Origin: Nitzschia sp. pyKryTriq1 | Lineage: Eukaryota; Bacillariophyta; Bacillariophyceae; Bacillariales; Bacillariaceae | NCBI GenBank assembly: GCA_956465555.1 | Contig: OY101122.1 | Coordinates: 1,623,001 to 1,687,000 of the forward strand | Direction of reading: 5' to 3' | DNA: 64,000 nt | Shown: piece by piece, positions 31,725 to 42,672 of the stretch | Layout of the letters: each line of letters begins with the position of its first letter | Numbering within the stretch: position 1 is the stretch's first letter | Made by a program: the position numbers and the translations under genes | Notes under the pieces: model-generated | The model's database searches: none | What the model saw: only the letters and a program-made list of their open reading frames with translations | What the model was told of the DNA's origin: nothing

Positions 31725-34149
31725 ATGAGACAACCACTAGCTGTTCCGCGAACGCTTCGCCGCTCGGCATTGTTTGTAGTGACCGTCGTTCTGGCGCCTG
31801 CCGCAGTACCGGTGGTCACGGCCGATACCATTCAATGTGCTACTGGATGGAACCAGGAAATGAAAGATATTCCACAAGATTGGATCAATGATGGATATTG
31901 TGACTGTCCGCTGGATGGCGCCGATGAACCAAACACCGATGCCTGTTCGGGGTCCCGAGCCTGGCCTGGAATTCAGTTGACCGTTCGCGGAAGCAGCGAG
32001 GAGGAAAGGTACGTGAAAATATTGGATACGCTCCAGAGAATTCACGTAAAGAGGCACTACAGCGTCTGTTCTGACCTTTTTATCTTTTTGTAGTCCTCCG
32101 TCCCCATCCCTGACCTTTCAATGTCCCCAGCAACCCACGTTGAAACTGCCGCTGTCACGCGTGTCTGATGGAATTTGTGATTGTTGTGATGGTGCCGATG
32201 AAGCACCCGGAGTCTGTGAGGATGTATGCGAGGAAGTGTTGAAAGCTGAGCGGGAGGCGCGTGCCAAACTAGAGCAAGCCTTCGCAGTGGGACAGAACAA
32301 ACGAAAGCACGAATTGTATGCTTTCAAGAAATTGAGGGAAGAAAAGCTAAAGGAAATTGAAGAATTGGAACAGCAAAGTGAGACTCTGGATCCAGATGCG
32401 ATAACGACAAAGATGGAGGGACTCCAACTTGGGTATTTAATGACGCGAATGCCAGTGTCAAAGTCTATCGCCGCGGCGTCGGGGATTCTCGCGGGAGTCA
32501 CAGCGACTGAGCTGCGAAGCGTCATTGTGCATGCTTGTCAGCTTGCGGGTGAAATGGCAGCGGATGATACCAACACGTGTGCAGCCCTGAGACTGGCAGG
32601 ATTGGAAATGGGAATGACCTGGCCCAAGGATAACTATGATGATGCAGGATCGATGAAAGCGGAATTATCAGACTCCTCTTCTGTGGAATTAGCCACGCGG
32701 CTGTTTGCCAATGCAGCAAATTTAGAACGCAGCTGGAATCTAGGAGAGAGTGGGAATGCCAAGTCCAAGAATCGCCGTCGACTAGAAGAGGAGGTGATTT
32801 ACGACGACGAATATCACGATGACTTCGATGAACACTATGATGACGACGAATATCACCCGGAGGATTCTTTGAAAGGCGACGAAGTCTACGATATGCAAGA
32901 AGAGACGAAGGGTACGCTGGATATTCTGTCAGGTCTCGAAAAGGAGCTGGTTGAGAACCTTTACGCTCTCCCCTTCTCAGCAACTCGGAACGCCTTTTTG
33001 ACTCGTTCGAAGGAAACCCTAGCGGATATTGCCAAGGTAATGGCAGCCACATCGGAGGAAACGGAAAACAGCGAAGAAGAAGGTGTAGAAGAAGTCGGCG
33101 AGGCAGAGACGCAGGAGGCAAACGCAACAGCGCCACCGGTGGATCCTGTTGCATACACAATGTTGCAAACTAATCTTCGTCGCAAAGATGCTATCATTGT
33201 CAAAGGTTTGAGATGGGGAGCGTCGTCTCTGCTGTTCTTTTCCGCGAACTCTGACTTGGCGGAAGATCAAATGCTGCAGCTTGCCTTGTTCACAATTTTT
33301 TATGGCAGTGTGAGTTCGGTGCAGCTATGGCAGATTCTTCAAGTGGCATTAGATGACTTTCTTGTCCCGCCCATTGTCAGTGATGATGAGACTTGCGCTT
33401 CTCCCTGGGCGGGATCCTGTCCCCCAAAGGTAATTCAACGAGGCTCAATCAAAATACCTTCAAATAGCCTTTTGCTCGCTGCCAAAAAAATTTGTTCCGG
33501 GCAAACAGACGCGGCTATGGAAGCATGCTCGGCGAAGGCCGTGGATGCGAATGGAATCCCAACTGCCATTCCTGAAGGTTTTTATGGCTACGTCACACCA
33601 GTTCCCCGGGACGAGAAGGATGCCGTCGCTGAGATCTTTGCTCCATTGACAGCTCTTCCTGTTTACAAAGAAGGGCTAGCAAGGTTTGCAGAAGAAAAGA
33701 GTAAAATGGAGAAGGAAAAGAAGGAGATCGCGAAGAAAATCTCCGACATATGGAAGGATATTGGTGGTAGGAGCGGCGATGAAATGGGTCCCAACGGAGA
33801 ATTACATTCCATGGCGAACCAATGTTTCGACGTGCTAGCTGGCAAATACACTTACGAGGTGTGTGTCTTTGGAGAAGCAAAGCAAAAAGAAGGCAGCAGC
33901 AATCGTGGCACTGATTTGGGACGATTCACCAGAATGGAGCGCGACGATGAAACCGGAAAAAGAATTCTTTACTGGGAAAATGGTCTAAAATGCTGGAACG
34001 GTCCGAATCGCTCCGCTACCGTGCATCTCACATGTGGTCCTGAAAACAAAGTTCTCTCGGCAGACGAACCCGACACATGCCGATACGTCCTGGAGATGGA
34101 GAGCTACATTGCTTGCGATGACAAGTTCAAGGAACGCATGGGACTGTAA
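31725..34149 (+). CDS. Glucosidase II beta subunit (PRKCSH family)
   Basis: There are two exons, 31725-32008 and 32094-34149, encoding 779 residues; the 85-bp intron (GTACGT...TTGTAG) splits an Ser codon. A signal peptide (residues 1-32) is followed by two LDLa-like Cys modules (NDGYCDCPLDGADEPNTDAC; SDGICDCCDGADE), a Glu-rich coiled coil and an acidic tract near 260-285. The C-terminal MRH lectin domain (about 645-770) has CFDVLAGKYTYEVC, GPNRS and LEMESYIAC. This is the ER lectin subunit that helps glucosidase II trim glucose from N-glycans. A middle region of about 300 residues, with several hydrophobic helices, is not typical of the family. The C-terminus KERMGL lacks a KDEL-type signal. 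It is convergent with the next gene (81 bp). Confidence 0.9.
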
Positions 34150-34230
34150 ACTGTAAACCAGATTAAAAATTGTCAAATCCCACAGTTATTTAAAAAATCT
34201 TACGACTCGAAGACCGATTTGATCGAGTGA

Positions 34231-36348
34231 CTAAACCATTTCAGCTCGCAGTGTCACAAAGACTCGACTGGGTAGCCCCTTGTCGGACAATAGTTCCAGC
34301 TCGACAGGACCTCCTGCGAGCAACAGGTTTCCGATGGTTGTTTGGACAGTGCCTATGGCCACGTCGGGGTCTTCTTCTCGCTCATTCCGGTCCCATCCTT
34401 TGATTGACAAAACCTGGCCTTCATCCAGAAGTTTCCAATGTTTAGATTCGTTCCATTCGGGGGTGATGTTGTTGTGTTTCACACTGGTGATAAAGGTATG
34501 ACCCCTGAATTGGACAACGAAGTAGACATCGGGGACATCAATTCCAAACAATTCTTCTCGAATCGTCAATCCACGAGCCTTGACTACTGTCAGTTTGAAG
34601 GTGCCCGCGGAAGGTTCATCGTCGAGATCAAACCGCACAGAGTTCCCCATGCTAGGAGATCGAGGCAGGGACCGAGTTTCAAATGATGTTGCTGGTGAAA
34701 TGATATCCGATCTGTGGTCAATGGATCCATTTGTTGCAGGTTGCGACACGCCACTTAAGGAAACACGATATTCCAGCGAGGCCCCCTTGTGACCAATACT
34801 TCGTCGTTCGGTCAATGTGTGGTCAGGTATGTCTTTCAGACTCGAGAAGGGTATAGTAAATGATCCTACAATGGCGGATTTCTCATCTTCCATGTTGATC
34901 AAATCCAATTGAACTGTGGCCTTATCATCTCGCGGCATCTTGGTAGTAATAGGTATCGTGATGCCGGTCTCATAAATTGGGTTGAGCGAGTCCCAGCCTG
35001 GATAATCATAGATCATCTTCGAGTCGTATTCCATTCCGCCGTGGGTTACTTTCACAAATGTACACGCCGACTTCTGATTCAGTGGGAGGTCAAAGGCACG
35101 ATTAATAATGACGACCAACAGACCGCAAATCTTATTGTGAATCTCTCTATCCGTAGTCTGATCTGATGACTCTTCCAAGCTGCTCAAATTGGTGGTCCAT
35201 TTACAAATCTCACATGATAACGTCACTTTGGCACCCGTCTCCTCGTCCACACCTTTGGACCGGTTGTGCATTTTCAAGGGCAAAGTAACGGCACGTTTGG
35301 ACGACAAGAGCATGTCGGCAACCGTGACACTTGCCACTCCAAGATCATCATCGGGATCCAAAGGCCCTTTATCTTCGTCCCAGGCATGGATTTGGACCAG
35401 TTGCTCCCGATCGTAGAGGCAAAAATCCCCGACTTCGTTCCATTTAGGATTCAGATTGTCCTCGATCGTCTTCGTGCGCCAGGCATCAGAAACAGCCCCG
35501 AGAGAGACACTTAGGTACACATCTGGAATATCATCCTTCGCCAAGAAGCGTTTTTCGATTACAAATCCCTTTCCTCGCTGGACATGCAATCGCAGTACTC
35601 CGATTGGTGGCTGGTAGGTGTCTAAGAAATTGTTGGCGTCATTCATTTTGTAGAGACGACGATTGGGTAAGACAGTGGTAGACAAGCTCGATTGAAGAGC
35701 TTCTTCGACTGTTGACTCGAGTAAGGACAGCTCTGCCACAGAAGCCAACCCACTAAATGATAGATCGATCGTCGGCATATTAATGAAACCATATTGGATT
35801 CCAGATACCACAGGCAATTCGTTGGTGAGCGGTTTGAGGATGATGGCCATGCGCCCCATCAGTTTGAGATGTTTGACTCCGAATGAACCGATGTAGTCTG
35901 CCTTGAGTCTAAAATCACATTCTCCGTCCCATTCCAGATCCAGATCGAATTGAATACTTCCATCGGGTTTTAGAGGATGGACGAGAATGTTGTCCATGCT
36001 CATCGGAATGTCACCCAGATCCAGTTTAGTGAATCGGCATGTCTTCATCGGCCCAGGCAACGCAGCGAAGGAGGGTTCCACTGATGCTCGAATGGTCTCT
36101 GCTCCTGCGATCTTCATGTAGGGCCACATCTGCTCCATGATATCTGTCAGAAAGGAAGGATCAATTTTGGCATTCCGATTCAAAAATCCCAAGCCTCTTC
36201 TATTCTTTGTCTTGTTCGTCCGGTCCTTCTTCCTCGTTTTTGGCGGCGAGGGGTTCGAGAGCCAGGTTAATACAATTGCAGATACGGCGGCACCACATAG
36301 TACACCATTCCAGAATCCACTTGAGCTTGAAGAGGTTGCAACGATCAT
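34231..36348 (-). CDS. Extended-synaptotagmin-like protein: membrane anchor, SMP domain and three C2 domains
   Basis: The single-exon product has 705 residues. A hydrophobic hairpin or helix near residues 10-30 (GFWNGVLCGAAVSAIVLTWL) is followed by a basic linker. An SMP (TULIP-type lipid transfer) domain spans about 60-240 (PSFLTDIMEQMWPYMKIAG, LDLEWDGECDFRLKADY). C2 domains lie at about 248-365 (Asp-rich loop DEDKGPLDPDDDLG, calcium binding plausible), 400-525 (acidic loops poor) and 590-700 (DRNEREEDPDVAIG). The order matches E-Syts/tricalbins and plant SYT1, which tether ER to plasma membrane and move lipids. It may sit at ER contact sites here. No intron is needed. Confidence 0.9.
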   Translation of the reverse strand: MIVATSSSSSGFWNGVLCGAAVSAIVLTWLSNPSPPKTRKKDRTNKTKNRRGLGFLNRNAKIDPSFLTDIMEQMWPYMKIAGAETIRASVEPSFAALPGPMKTCRFTKLDLGDIPMSMDNILVHPLKPDGSIQFDLDLEWDGECDFRLKADYIGSFGVKHLKLMGRMAIILKPLTNELPVVSGIQYGFINMPTIDLSFSGLASVAELSLLESTVEEALQSSLSTTVLPNRRLYKMNDANNFLDTYQPPIGVLRLHVQRGKGFVIEKRFLAKDDIPDVYLSVSLGAVSDAWRTKTIEDNLNPKWNEVGDFCLYDREQLVQIHAWDEDKGPLDPDDDLGVASVTVADMLLSSKRAVTLPLKMHNRSKGVDEETGAKVTLSCEICKWTTNLSSLEESSDQTTDREIHNKICGLLVVIINRAFDLPLNQKSACTFVKVTHGGMEYDSKMIYDYPGWDSLNPIYETGITIPITTKMPRDDKATVQLDLINMEDEKSAIVGSFTIPFSSLKDIPDHTLTERRSIGHKGASLEYRVSLSGVSQPATNGSIDHRSDIISPATSFETRSLPRSPSMGNSVRFDLDDEPSAGTFKLTVVKARGLTIREELFGIDVPDVYFVVQFRGHTFITSVKHNNITPEWNESKHWKLLDEGQVLSIKGWDRNEREEDPDVAIGTVQTTIGNLLLAGGPVELELLSDKGLPSRVFVTLRAEMV

Positions 36349-36980
36349 TTCGGCTCTTCTGGATCGGCGTCTGCCTCAGTTCGTAGCAAAATATCACTTT
36401 CACCGCCGATCTTCGGGTGGTTGGATGTTGTCCTTCCGGGTATCGTCTCTATCGTCTCGAGCTATGCAATCGGCTTCTTGGCAATGGTACAGAGGATCCT
36501 TGATGATTAGGCACTGCAATGAATATGCATCAAGACCGTGCGAGTAGTGGAAGGGAACTGGCAATACTACTATTCCATACTGTCTGCAGTCGGTTGCGTA
36601 TCTCTACTCTCTACTACTAGCTCTACTAGCTAGTAGTAGTAGAGAAAGACTGTAGTCAAGATCCGTAAGGGTGGAGAACTGGCGGGAAAAAATCTGAAGA
36701 ATCAATCTCGATCTCCGTTGAAGAAGGCGAAGCGCGCGCGGGCGGGTCCCGTCGCGCCGGCCGATATTCGGATTAGCGAGCGAGCACGCAATTTTGGAGA
36801 TTATTTAGTGTCTTTTTCGAAGAAGGGTCTGTCCTCATCCCGCGCGTCTGGATGATGATTACCTGTGTTCTGTACTCCACATCAGAAAGCGCGAATTTTG
36901 ATTTGGCAGTTCCTCAACAACGCCAACGAACGCACGAAGGTCGCCCACACAATGGCGCTCTCACAAAAAGCCGATAGACC
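36349..36980. other. Divergent intergenic region with CTAG/TAGTAG patch
   Basis: This 632-bp gap between the E-Syt-like gene and NDUFV1 contains a dense TACTACTAGCTCTACTAGC patch at about 36607-36650. A GC-rich stretch (36730-36770) and the NDUFV1 leader follow. No gene is seen. Confidence 0.5.
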
Positions 36981-38635
36981 ATGGCCTTGATTGCAGCAGG
37001 TCGAAGGGCTGCCTTGGCAGCAGCCAAAAAGTCAACACGATCGTTGTCTTCACAAGCTGAGATTCTCTCCGGAAGTGGGTGAGTCAAAAGGTGTCTTGGA
37101 AGCATCACAAGTCATCTCGCGGATGAAATTGAGGGAAGATCGACTTGTGTTGAATTTCTGTATTCGGGGGAGAAATTCTGTATTCCTGTTTTTCTATTCT
37201 TTGGTTATGTCTCACCTCTTTTTTCTTTTTCAAATGAACACAAAGTGCCTATGGTGTCACTCTGGCGGACGAAGATAGAATATTCACCAACCTTTATGGT
37301 GAACAAGATTGGCGTCTCAAAGATGCCATGGGCCGGGGAGATTACCAAATGACCAAGGAAATCATGTGGATGGGCCCCGAATGGATCGTCCAAGAAATCA
37401 AGGATTCTGGGCTTCGAGGCCGCGGCGGAGCTGGGTTTCCTTCTGGACTGAAGTGGTCGTTCATGCCCAAGGAAACGGATGGACGCCCCTCGTTTTTGGT
37501 GGTGAACGCTGATGAATCAGAACCTGGAACTTGCAAGGATCGCGAAATCATGCGCAAGGACCCTCACAAACTCGTTGAGGGATGTTTGTTGGCGGGTTAT
37601 GCCATGCGAGCGCGAGCAGCCTACATCTACATTCGTGGAGAATACTTTAATGAGGCTGTAGTTTTGGACGAAGCCATCCACGAGGCTTACAGTGCGGGCT
37701 TGATCGGAAAAAATGCCTGCGGATCCGGATATGACTTTGATATCTTCCTTCACCGCGGAGCTGGTGCTTACATTTGTGGCGAGGAAACTGCCTTGATTGA
37801 AAGTTTGGAAGGTCGCCAAGGCAAGCCTCGTCTCAAGCCTCCATTCCCCGCCGGTGTGGGTGTCTTTGGATGCCCCTCCACTGTCACCAACGTGGAGACT
37901 GTGGCCGTTGCTCCTACCATTCTGCGCCGGGGTGCTTCGTGGTTCGCCTCGTTCGGTAACGAAAACAACCGAGGGACCAAGTTGTTTGGTATCTCTGGTC
38001 ACGTAAAGAACCCCAAGGTCGTGGAAGAGTCCATGTCGATTCCTCTTCAAGAATTGATCGAGAAGCACTGCGGAGGCATGCGCAACGGGTGGGATTCCTT
38101 GCAAGCCTGCATTCCTGGTGGATCCTCTGTCCCCGTCCTAAACAAGGCCCAATGCGACGAAGCCTTGATGGAGTTTGACGACCTGCGATCCAAGGGATCC
38201 GGTTTGGGTACCGCCGCCGTTACCATGTTCGATAATACGGTTGATATGGTCGGAGCGATTCGTCGATTGTCCCACTTTTATAAGCACGAATCCTGTGGGC
38301 AGTGCACCCCTTGCCGTGAGGGAACTTCGTGGCTTGAAGATGTCTTGATTCGTATGGAAAAGGGCGATGCCGACAAGCGTGAAATTCCCATGTTGGAAGA
38401 GATTTCTCGTCAAATCGAGGGACAGACCATCTGTGCCTTGGGAGACGCTGCCGCGTGGCCCGTGCAAGGCTTGATCCGACACTTCAAGAAAAACATTGAA
38501 GATCGTATTGACGATCCCTCCAGCTTTGATGCTGAAGCGGCCTTCCAAAAGTCATGGAGCGGAGACCCTTTCAACAACGAAGAATGGACTAAGGAACACG
38601 GAGCCGGCTTGACCTACAAGAGTGCGAAGGCATAG
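36981..38635 (+). CDS. NDUFV1: NADH:ubiquinone oxidoreductase 51-kDa flavoprotein (complex I)
   Basis: There are two exons, 36981-37078 and 37246-38635, giving 495 residues. The 167-bp intron (GTGAGT...AAAG) splits a Gly codon and restores [21 protein letters not shown]. Exon 1 is a mitochondrial presequence rich in Ala, Arg and Ser ([20 protein letters not shown]). The mature part has the FMN/NADH motif [31 protein letters not shown] and the 4Fe-4S ligands [12 protein letters not shown] with the fourth Cys in [12 protein letters not shown]. The protein is the NADH-oxidising entry point of complex I on the matrix side. It is nuclear-encoded. Very high confidence. Confidence 0.97.
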
Positions 38636-38944
38636 AGGTCTTTGGTCTTTCAGCAACCGTTTTAAGCACAAGAAATATAATTGCGTTTTTTAAGAAGAGC
38701 AACTTGTATTCAATACTGTAGAGGACTTGCGATGATAAAGAGGCTTCGGATGATGAAGAATAGTCTACTTGTATATACCGGTAGGTAGGTTTATCTCTCT
38801 GGTTCTTTTCTACTTTCTTGCCTTTCTTTTTTATCATATTTTTTTGACACACTCGACACATCGTGACTGAAACATTCGTGAGCCAGAAACCATGCCACCA
38901 TGATGATGGTTCACTGACGTTGCGATCTTTTCCAACGATACACG

Positions 38945-39250
38945 TGTAAGAATAATCAGGTAATGGGCTCTGAGGATTCGAGTCACTCTCACGACTCCGA
39001 GTGGGATTAACCGGAGTATTCCGAATACGAATGGTGCACGTTTGGAGAACTCTTCGGAGGCTTTCGAAGAACCCCTTCGTTATGAAAAGAGGCTCGAAGA
39101 ATATCGGAGGAGATCCATGGGAGAATGAAAAGAATCCATTCCCCTCAGAATACCCATAACGAAAAGCTCACAATTTTAATAATTCCATTTTAGGAAACGT
39201 TAAAACACTATTCGCCCAAATACTAGGCTCATTACCTCAGTATTTTAACA
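38945..39250 (+). repeat. Left LTR of the Copia derivative
   Basis: 306 bp, TG...CA-type ends (TGTAAG/TTAACA), with no difference seen from the right copy. Confidence 0.95.
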
Positions 39251-39666
39251 CGCTTCCTCTGCGCTAAGAACTGATCACGGAGAGCGAATTTACGGGAATC
39301 AGCTACGCACTTCGGGATGCAATTCCCGTCATGGAACTTTTCAAGGAAATGAAGGAAATAGGCTATCCTATCGTGACGACGACGTCGAAGATGAGATGTA
39401 AAGTGTTTGAGGACAATACCGGCGCCATCGAGATCGCTAAAGTCCCAAAGTTCCGACCAAGAACCAAACATTTGAACAACCGTCTGCACTTCTTCCGTTC
39501 GTACACCGATGGAAAGGATCCACAGATCACAATCCACAAAATTGCGACTGAAGATCAGCCTGCCGACATTCTGACGAAACCATTGAATGAAGAGCTCCTA
39601 GTTCGACATCGAAAGGAGATCATGGGATGGTAGCCTGAGCCGACTCGAGCAACCCGAAAGAGGGAG

Positions 39667-39972
39667 TGTAAGAATAATCAGGTAATGGGCTCTGAGGATT
39701 CGAGTCACTCTCACGACTCCGAGTGGGATTAACCGGAGTATTCCGAATACGAATGGTGCACGTTTGGAGAACTCTTCGGAGGCTTTCGAAGAACCCCTTC
39801 GTTATGAAAAGAGGCTCGAAGAATATCGGAGGAGATCCATGGGAGAATGAAAAGAATCCATTCCCCTCAGAATACCCATAACGAAAAGCTCACAATTTTA
39901 ATAATTCCATTTTAGGAAACGTTAAAACACTATTCGCCCAAATACTAGGCTCATTACCTCAGTATTTTAACA
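39667..39972 (+). repeat. Right LTR of the Copia derivative
   Basis: 306 bp, the same as the left copy, directly preceded by the purine-rich tract and followed by TACACG. Confidence 0.95.
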
Positions 39973-40120
39973 TACACGGCATCAGCATGCCAACATCTGC
40001 CATCTGCGGAGCGACAAACCCATCAAGGGCCAAGGGGCTTCCCGAAAGCTTTCACAGACGAGCACCAGCATAATTTCTCGATTTATCTTCTAGTCCAACT
40101 ATCTCGTAGATTGACCAACC

Positions 40121-41170
40121 ATGAAGCTCTTGGGAGTTCTTAGCTTGGCGGCAATTTGCCAGTCCACTGCCTTCCACTTTGGGCAGATGGAGCAAAAGCG
40201 ACACGCGATGCAACTGCAAGCGTCATCATCGGAGGGAGATTCCCGTCGCGACTTTTTCAGCAAGTCGGGTGCCGCGGCGCTTTCCATCGCCTCCAGCAGT
40301 GCACTAGGGTTCGGTGTCATGGCACCGCCTGCAAACGCTGTCGGTGGAGTCGGCAAAGTCAGCGACCGTTTGAAAGCGTAAGACAACTCAAAGGATGATT
40401 CTATCTGTTATTTTTATTTTTGTGTGATCTTCCTGCTGATATTGCGTTGTCCCCTTACCTGCCTGTCATTATAGCTATGGATTGCCACCCCTCGGCCCAG
40501 TTCCTAATGGTTTTACCCCGCTACTTGAGATTTGGGGCAAGGGAAAGAATCGGTTCCCGCTTCTTGTGTTGTTCAACCATCCTATCACTTGGGTGGTGAC
40601 AACCCCTAGTAATGATGTGAACGGAGAAGATGGAACTATCCAGGCTGGAGAGTACGCGAAAGGAGATACCGCTACGCTATTCGTGTACACTGAAGATGGA
40701 CATGTAGATGTGCGTGAAATGTGTTTTCTTGTTGGTTCCGCTTTGTAGATATTCGTGCGCCTGACAGCTGTTTCTCTTTGCTTTTTTTCTAGAATCTTGC
40801 TGATGCCGGAAAGCCTCTTTTCGAGAAGGTTCTACAAAAAGCAATCTCGCAAAAGTCGGCAAATATTTACCAGAACTTTAAAGTCACGAAAGTGGTTCCG
40901 CAAACGGGTCCCGAATATGAAGGTAAAGATTACGTTATTTGTGATTTCAAATACGAGCTCTTGACTGGGGCTGGCTTTGAAGTCGATCGTAGAGGTGTCG
41001 CAGCAATCACCAGCCAGGGTAAAGCTGTGGAAGTCTTGTGGACGGCTAGTATTCGAGAACGCTTCAAGAAAACCGAGCCGGCCCTTCGCGATATCGCCAG
41101 CAGTTTCCGTTGTTATGCAGATGGACTCAACTTTTCGAACGAGCTCATGCAATACGCTAATAACGACTAA
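40121..41170 (+). CDS. PsbP-family thylakoid-lumen protein with Tat-type signal
   Basis: There are three exons, 40121-40377, 40475-40709 and 40793-41170, encoding 289 residues; introns of 97 and 83 bp end in TATAG and TCTAG. The precursor has three targeting elements: a signal peptide ending STAF-HF (ASAFAP-like, plastid entry), a hydrophilic transit stretch, and SRRDFFSKSGAAALSIASS...ANA, a twin-arginine lumen signal with an AxA-type cleavage site. The mature part fits the PsbP fold (YGLPPLGPVPNGFTPLLEIW, DFKYELLTGAGFEVDRRGVA, ALRDIASSFR). Family members assist photosystem II or related thylakoid complexes. It is not close enough by eye to call PsbP itself; a PsbP-domain (PPD-like) protein is likely. 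Confidence 0.82.
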
Positions 41171-41423
41171 GGAATTGTCCGATGCTCTATAACACAAGGG
41201 TTACAGCACACCTGACACCAGACAGTAGCTATCAATCACCCATTTCTATGGTAGGTTCAAATTCTACTTCTGTTCGTTCGGTAGTGACTTCTTCGTGTAC
41301 AATCGCACCATTTCAGGGATCTCAAATGTGTGTTTGTGGAAATAAACCAAGCCGTTTAGTGATTGTCTATGGCTCTTGCGGTTGTGGGGCAGGCATAAAT
41401 GTCAAATGTGCCATCTAGAGAGT

Positions 41424-42203
41424 CTAGGGAAGTAACCCATGGTCGTCTTTTACTTTCGGAGGTGCTGGTTTGTCCTTTTTAACCCTTTGGGCCTCATAGA
41501 ACTCCTCCAATCGATTCTGAAATTGTTCTTCACGTTCCCTTCGGATCTCATGCGCACGATTTGTGAGTCGTTCCGCCCGTTTATCACCACCCCAATGCTG
41601 ATCATCAGTGTGTGTCACGTAGGGATCACCGGTGGTACTCTTCTTGCTGCGAAATTCGTCGTCGAGAACCATTACGCCTCCGATCAACTCCTCAATCTTT
41701 CCTTGGATTCGAGCCAGCTCTTCATCGTCCTTCAGGGATACTCTCTCAAAAGTAGCTTTTCCGTCTTTCGCTACTAGCCGCACATGTTCCTTTCCTTCCG
41801 CAATAACTTCTCTCTCATCCAGACGATCAACAATTCGCTCCAGCGTTTCGATACTAAGATTCATCTTGTGTAGACGATCGACAAGTGTCCAAGCACCCTT
41901 CTCAAAAAATAGACTGTTGATTAGTTTGTCCGTCTTGGCGTCTCGTTGAGCCTTTTTCTCAGACAACGCCACATGGACTTGGTGTTCGTCTTGGATGGCA
42001 CTTTCGCGTAGCTCTCGAGCACGTTGGAACAGCCGTTCCGCCTCGGACTGTCCCGAAGCAGTGGACAATAAACAAATGCTAGGGGGGAGGAAGGCGGCTG
42101 AAGGACTCTCCACCACCAACCTTACATCATTCTTCCGTGTACGGGGAACAAACGCCGATGAAACAAGTACAGGGAACGTCAAGACAGTCCAGTGGAATCT
42201 CAT
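41424..42203 (-). CDS. Plastid-targeted coiled-coil protein of unknown function
   Basis: I chose the ATG at 42203 because it opens a signal peptide ending SSAFVPR, a good ASAFAP-type motif. The frame continues 72 codons upstream with no signal. The product is 259 residues. It is highly charged and mostly helical: an Arg/Glu-rich helix near 55-90, a segment with FEKGAWTLVDRLHKMNLSIETLERIVDRLDE, and a terminal Arg/Glu-rich coiled coil (NRAHEIRREREEQFQNRLEE). I recognise no enzyme motif. A stromal structural or RNA/protein-binding role is possible. It is convergent with the PsbP-family gene. Confidence 0.72.
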   Translation of the reverse strand: MRFHWTVLTFPVLVSSAFVPRTRKNDVRLVVESPSAAFLPPSICLLSTASGQSEAERLFQRARELRESAIQDEHQVHVALSEKKAQRDAKTDKLINSLFFEKGAWTLVDRLHKMNLSIETLERIVDRLDEREVIAEGKEHVRLVAKDGKATFERVSLKDDEELARIQGKIEELIGGVMVLDDEFRSKKSTTGDPYVTHTDDQHWGGDKRAERLTNRAHEIRREREEQFQNRLEEFYEAQRVKKDKPAPPKVKDDHGLLP

Positions 42204-42672
42204 TGTACTAGTATTGCTTTTTATCTTTCGTGTAATGAGATGATGATTTTTCTGATTCTTCAACCTTTTGTGCTGGTCTTCCGAAATCCAATCCGTTTTG
42301 TGAGAAAGATTGTGGACTTGTGGAAGAGAAGACGAAGAAGAAGCCTGCTTCCTGCATGCTTCACGTTGCGATGATGTTGCTTGTTCGTTGATGACGCCAC
42401 GAACGAACCCACGGAGCATAATTCATTAAAAGTGGGGGGGAAGTGTGAGTCGTAGGTATGTCGTAGGTGTCAGCTGAGGAACGTTGAGATTTTAATTAGT
42501 CGTAGAAGTCAAATATTTGTGTCTGTCTGGCTCCCGTCAGATTTCAGGTCTCCCCGGCACCAACCATCGATCATCGATCGTCGCGAAAAACGAAGATCGA
42601 AATCCAAAATCTGCCCCATTCACTTTATAATTTTTTGTTCTACAACCACTACGAGTATGAAACCACAATGAG
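42204..42672. other. Divergent intergenic region
   Basis: This 469-bp gap between the coiled-coil plastid protein and PWP2 is one of the few divergent gaps with no clear GTAC patch. It contains GATCATCGATCGTCG near 42569-42583 and an A/T-rich leader. No gene is seen. Confidence 0.45.

Larger units (their letters stand above)
38939..39978 (+). mobile_element. Short Copia-type LTR retrotransposon derivative with target-site duplication, broken
   Basis: Two 306-bp direct repeats (38945-39250 and 39667-39972) start TGTAAG and end TTAACA, and appear identical over their whole length by eye. The element is flanked by TACACG on both sides (38939-38944 and 39973-39978), a target-site duplication. 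The 416-bp interior encodes on the plus strand the C-terminal end of a Copia polyprotein RNase H (VFEDNTGAIEIAK, RTKHLNNRLHFFR, DQPADILTKPL). A purine-rich tract (GAAAGAGGGAG, 39656-39666) precedes the right LTR. It is a broken, non-autonomous fossil, but the matching LTRs suggest a young insertion. It lies between NDUFV1 and the PsbP-family gene. Confidence 0.93.
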
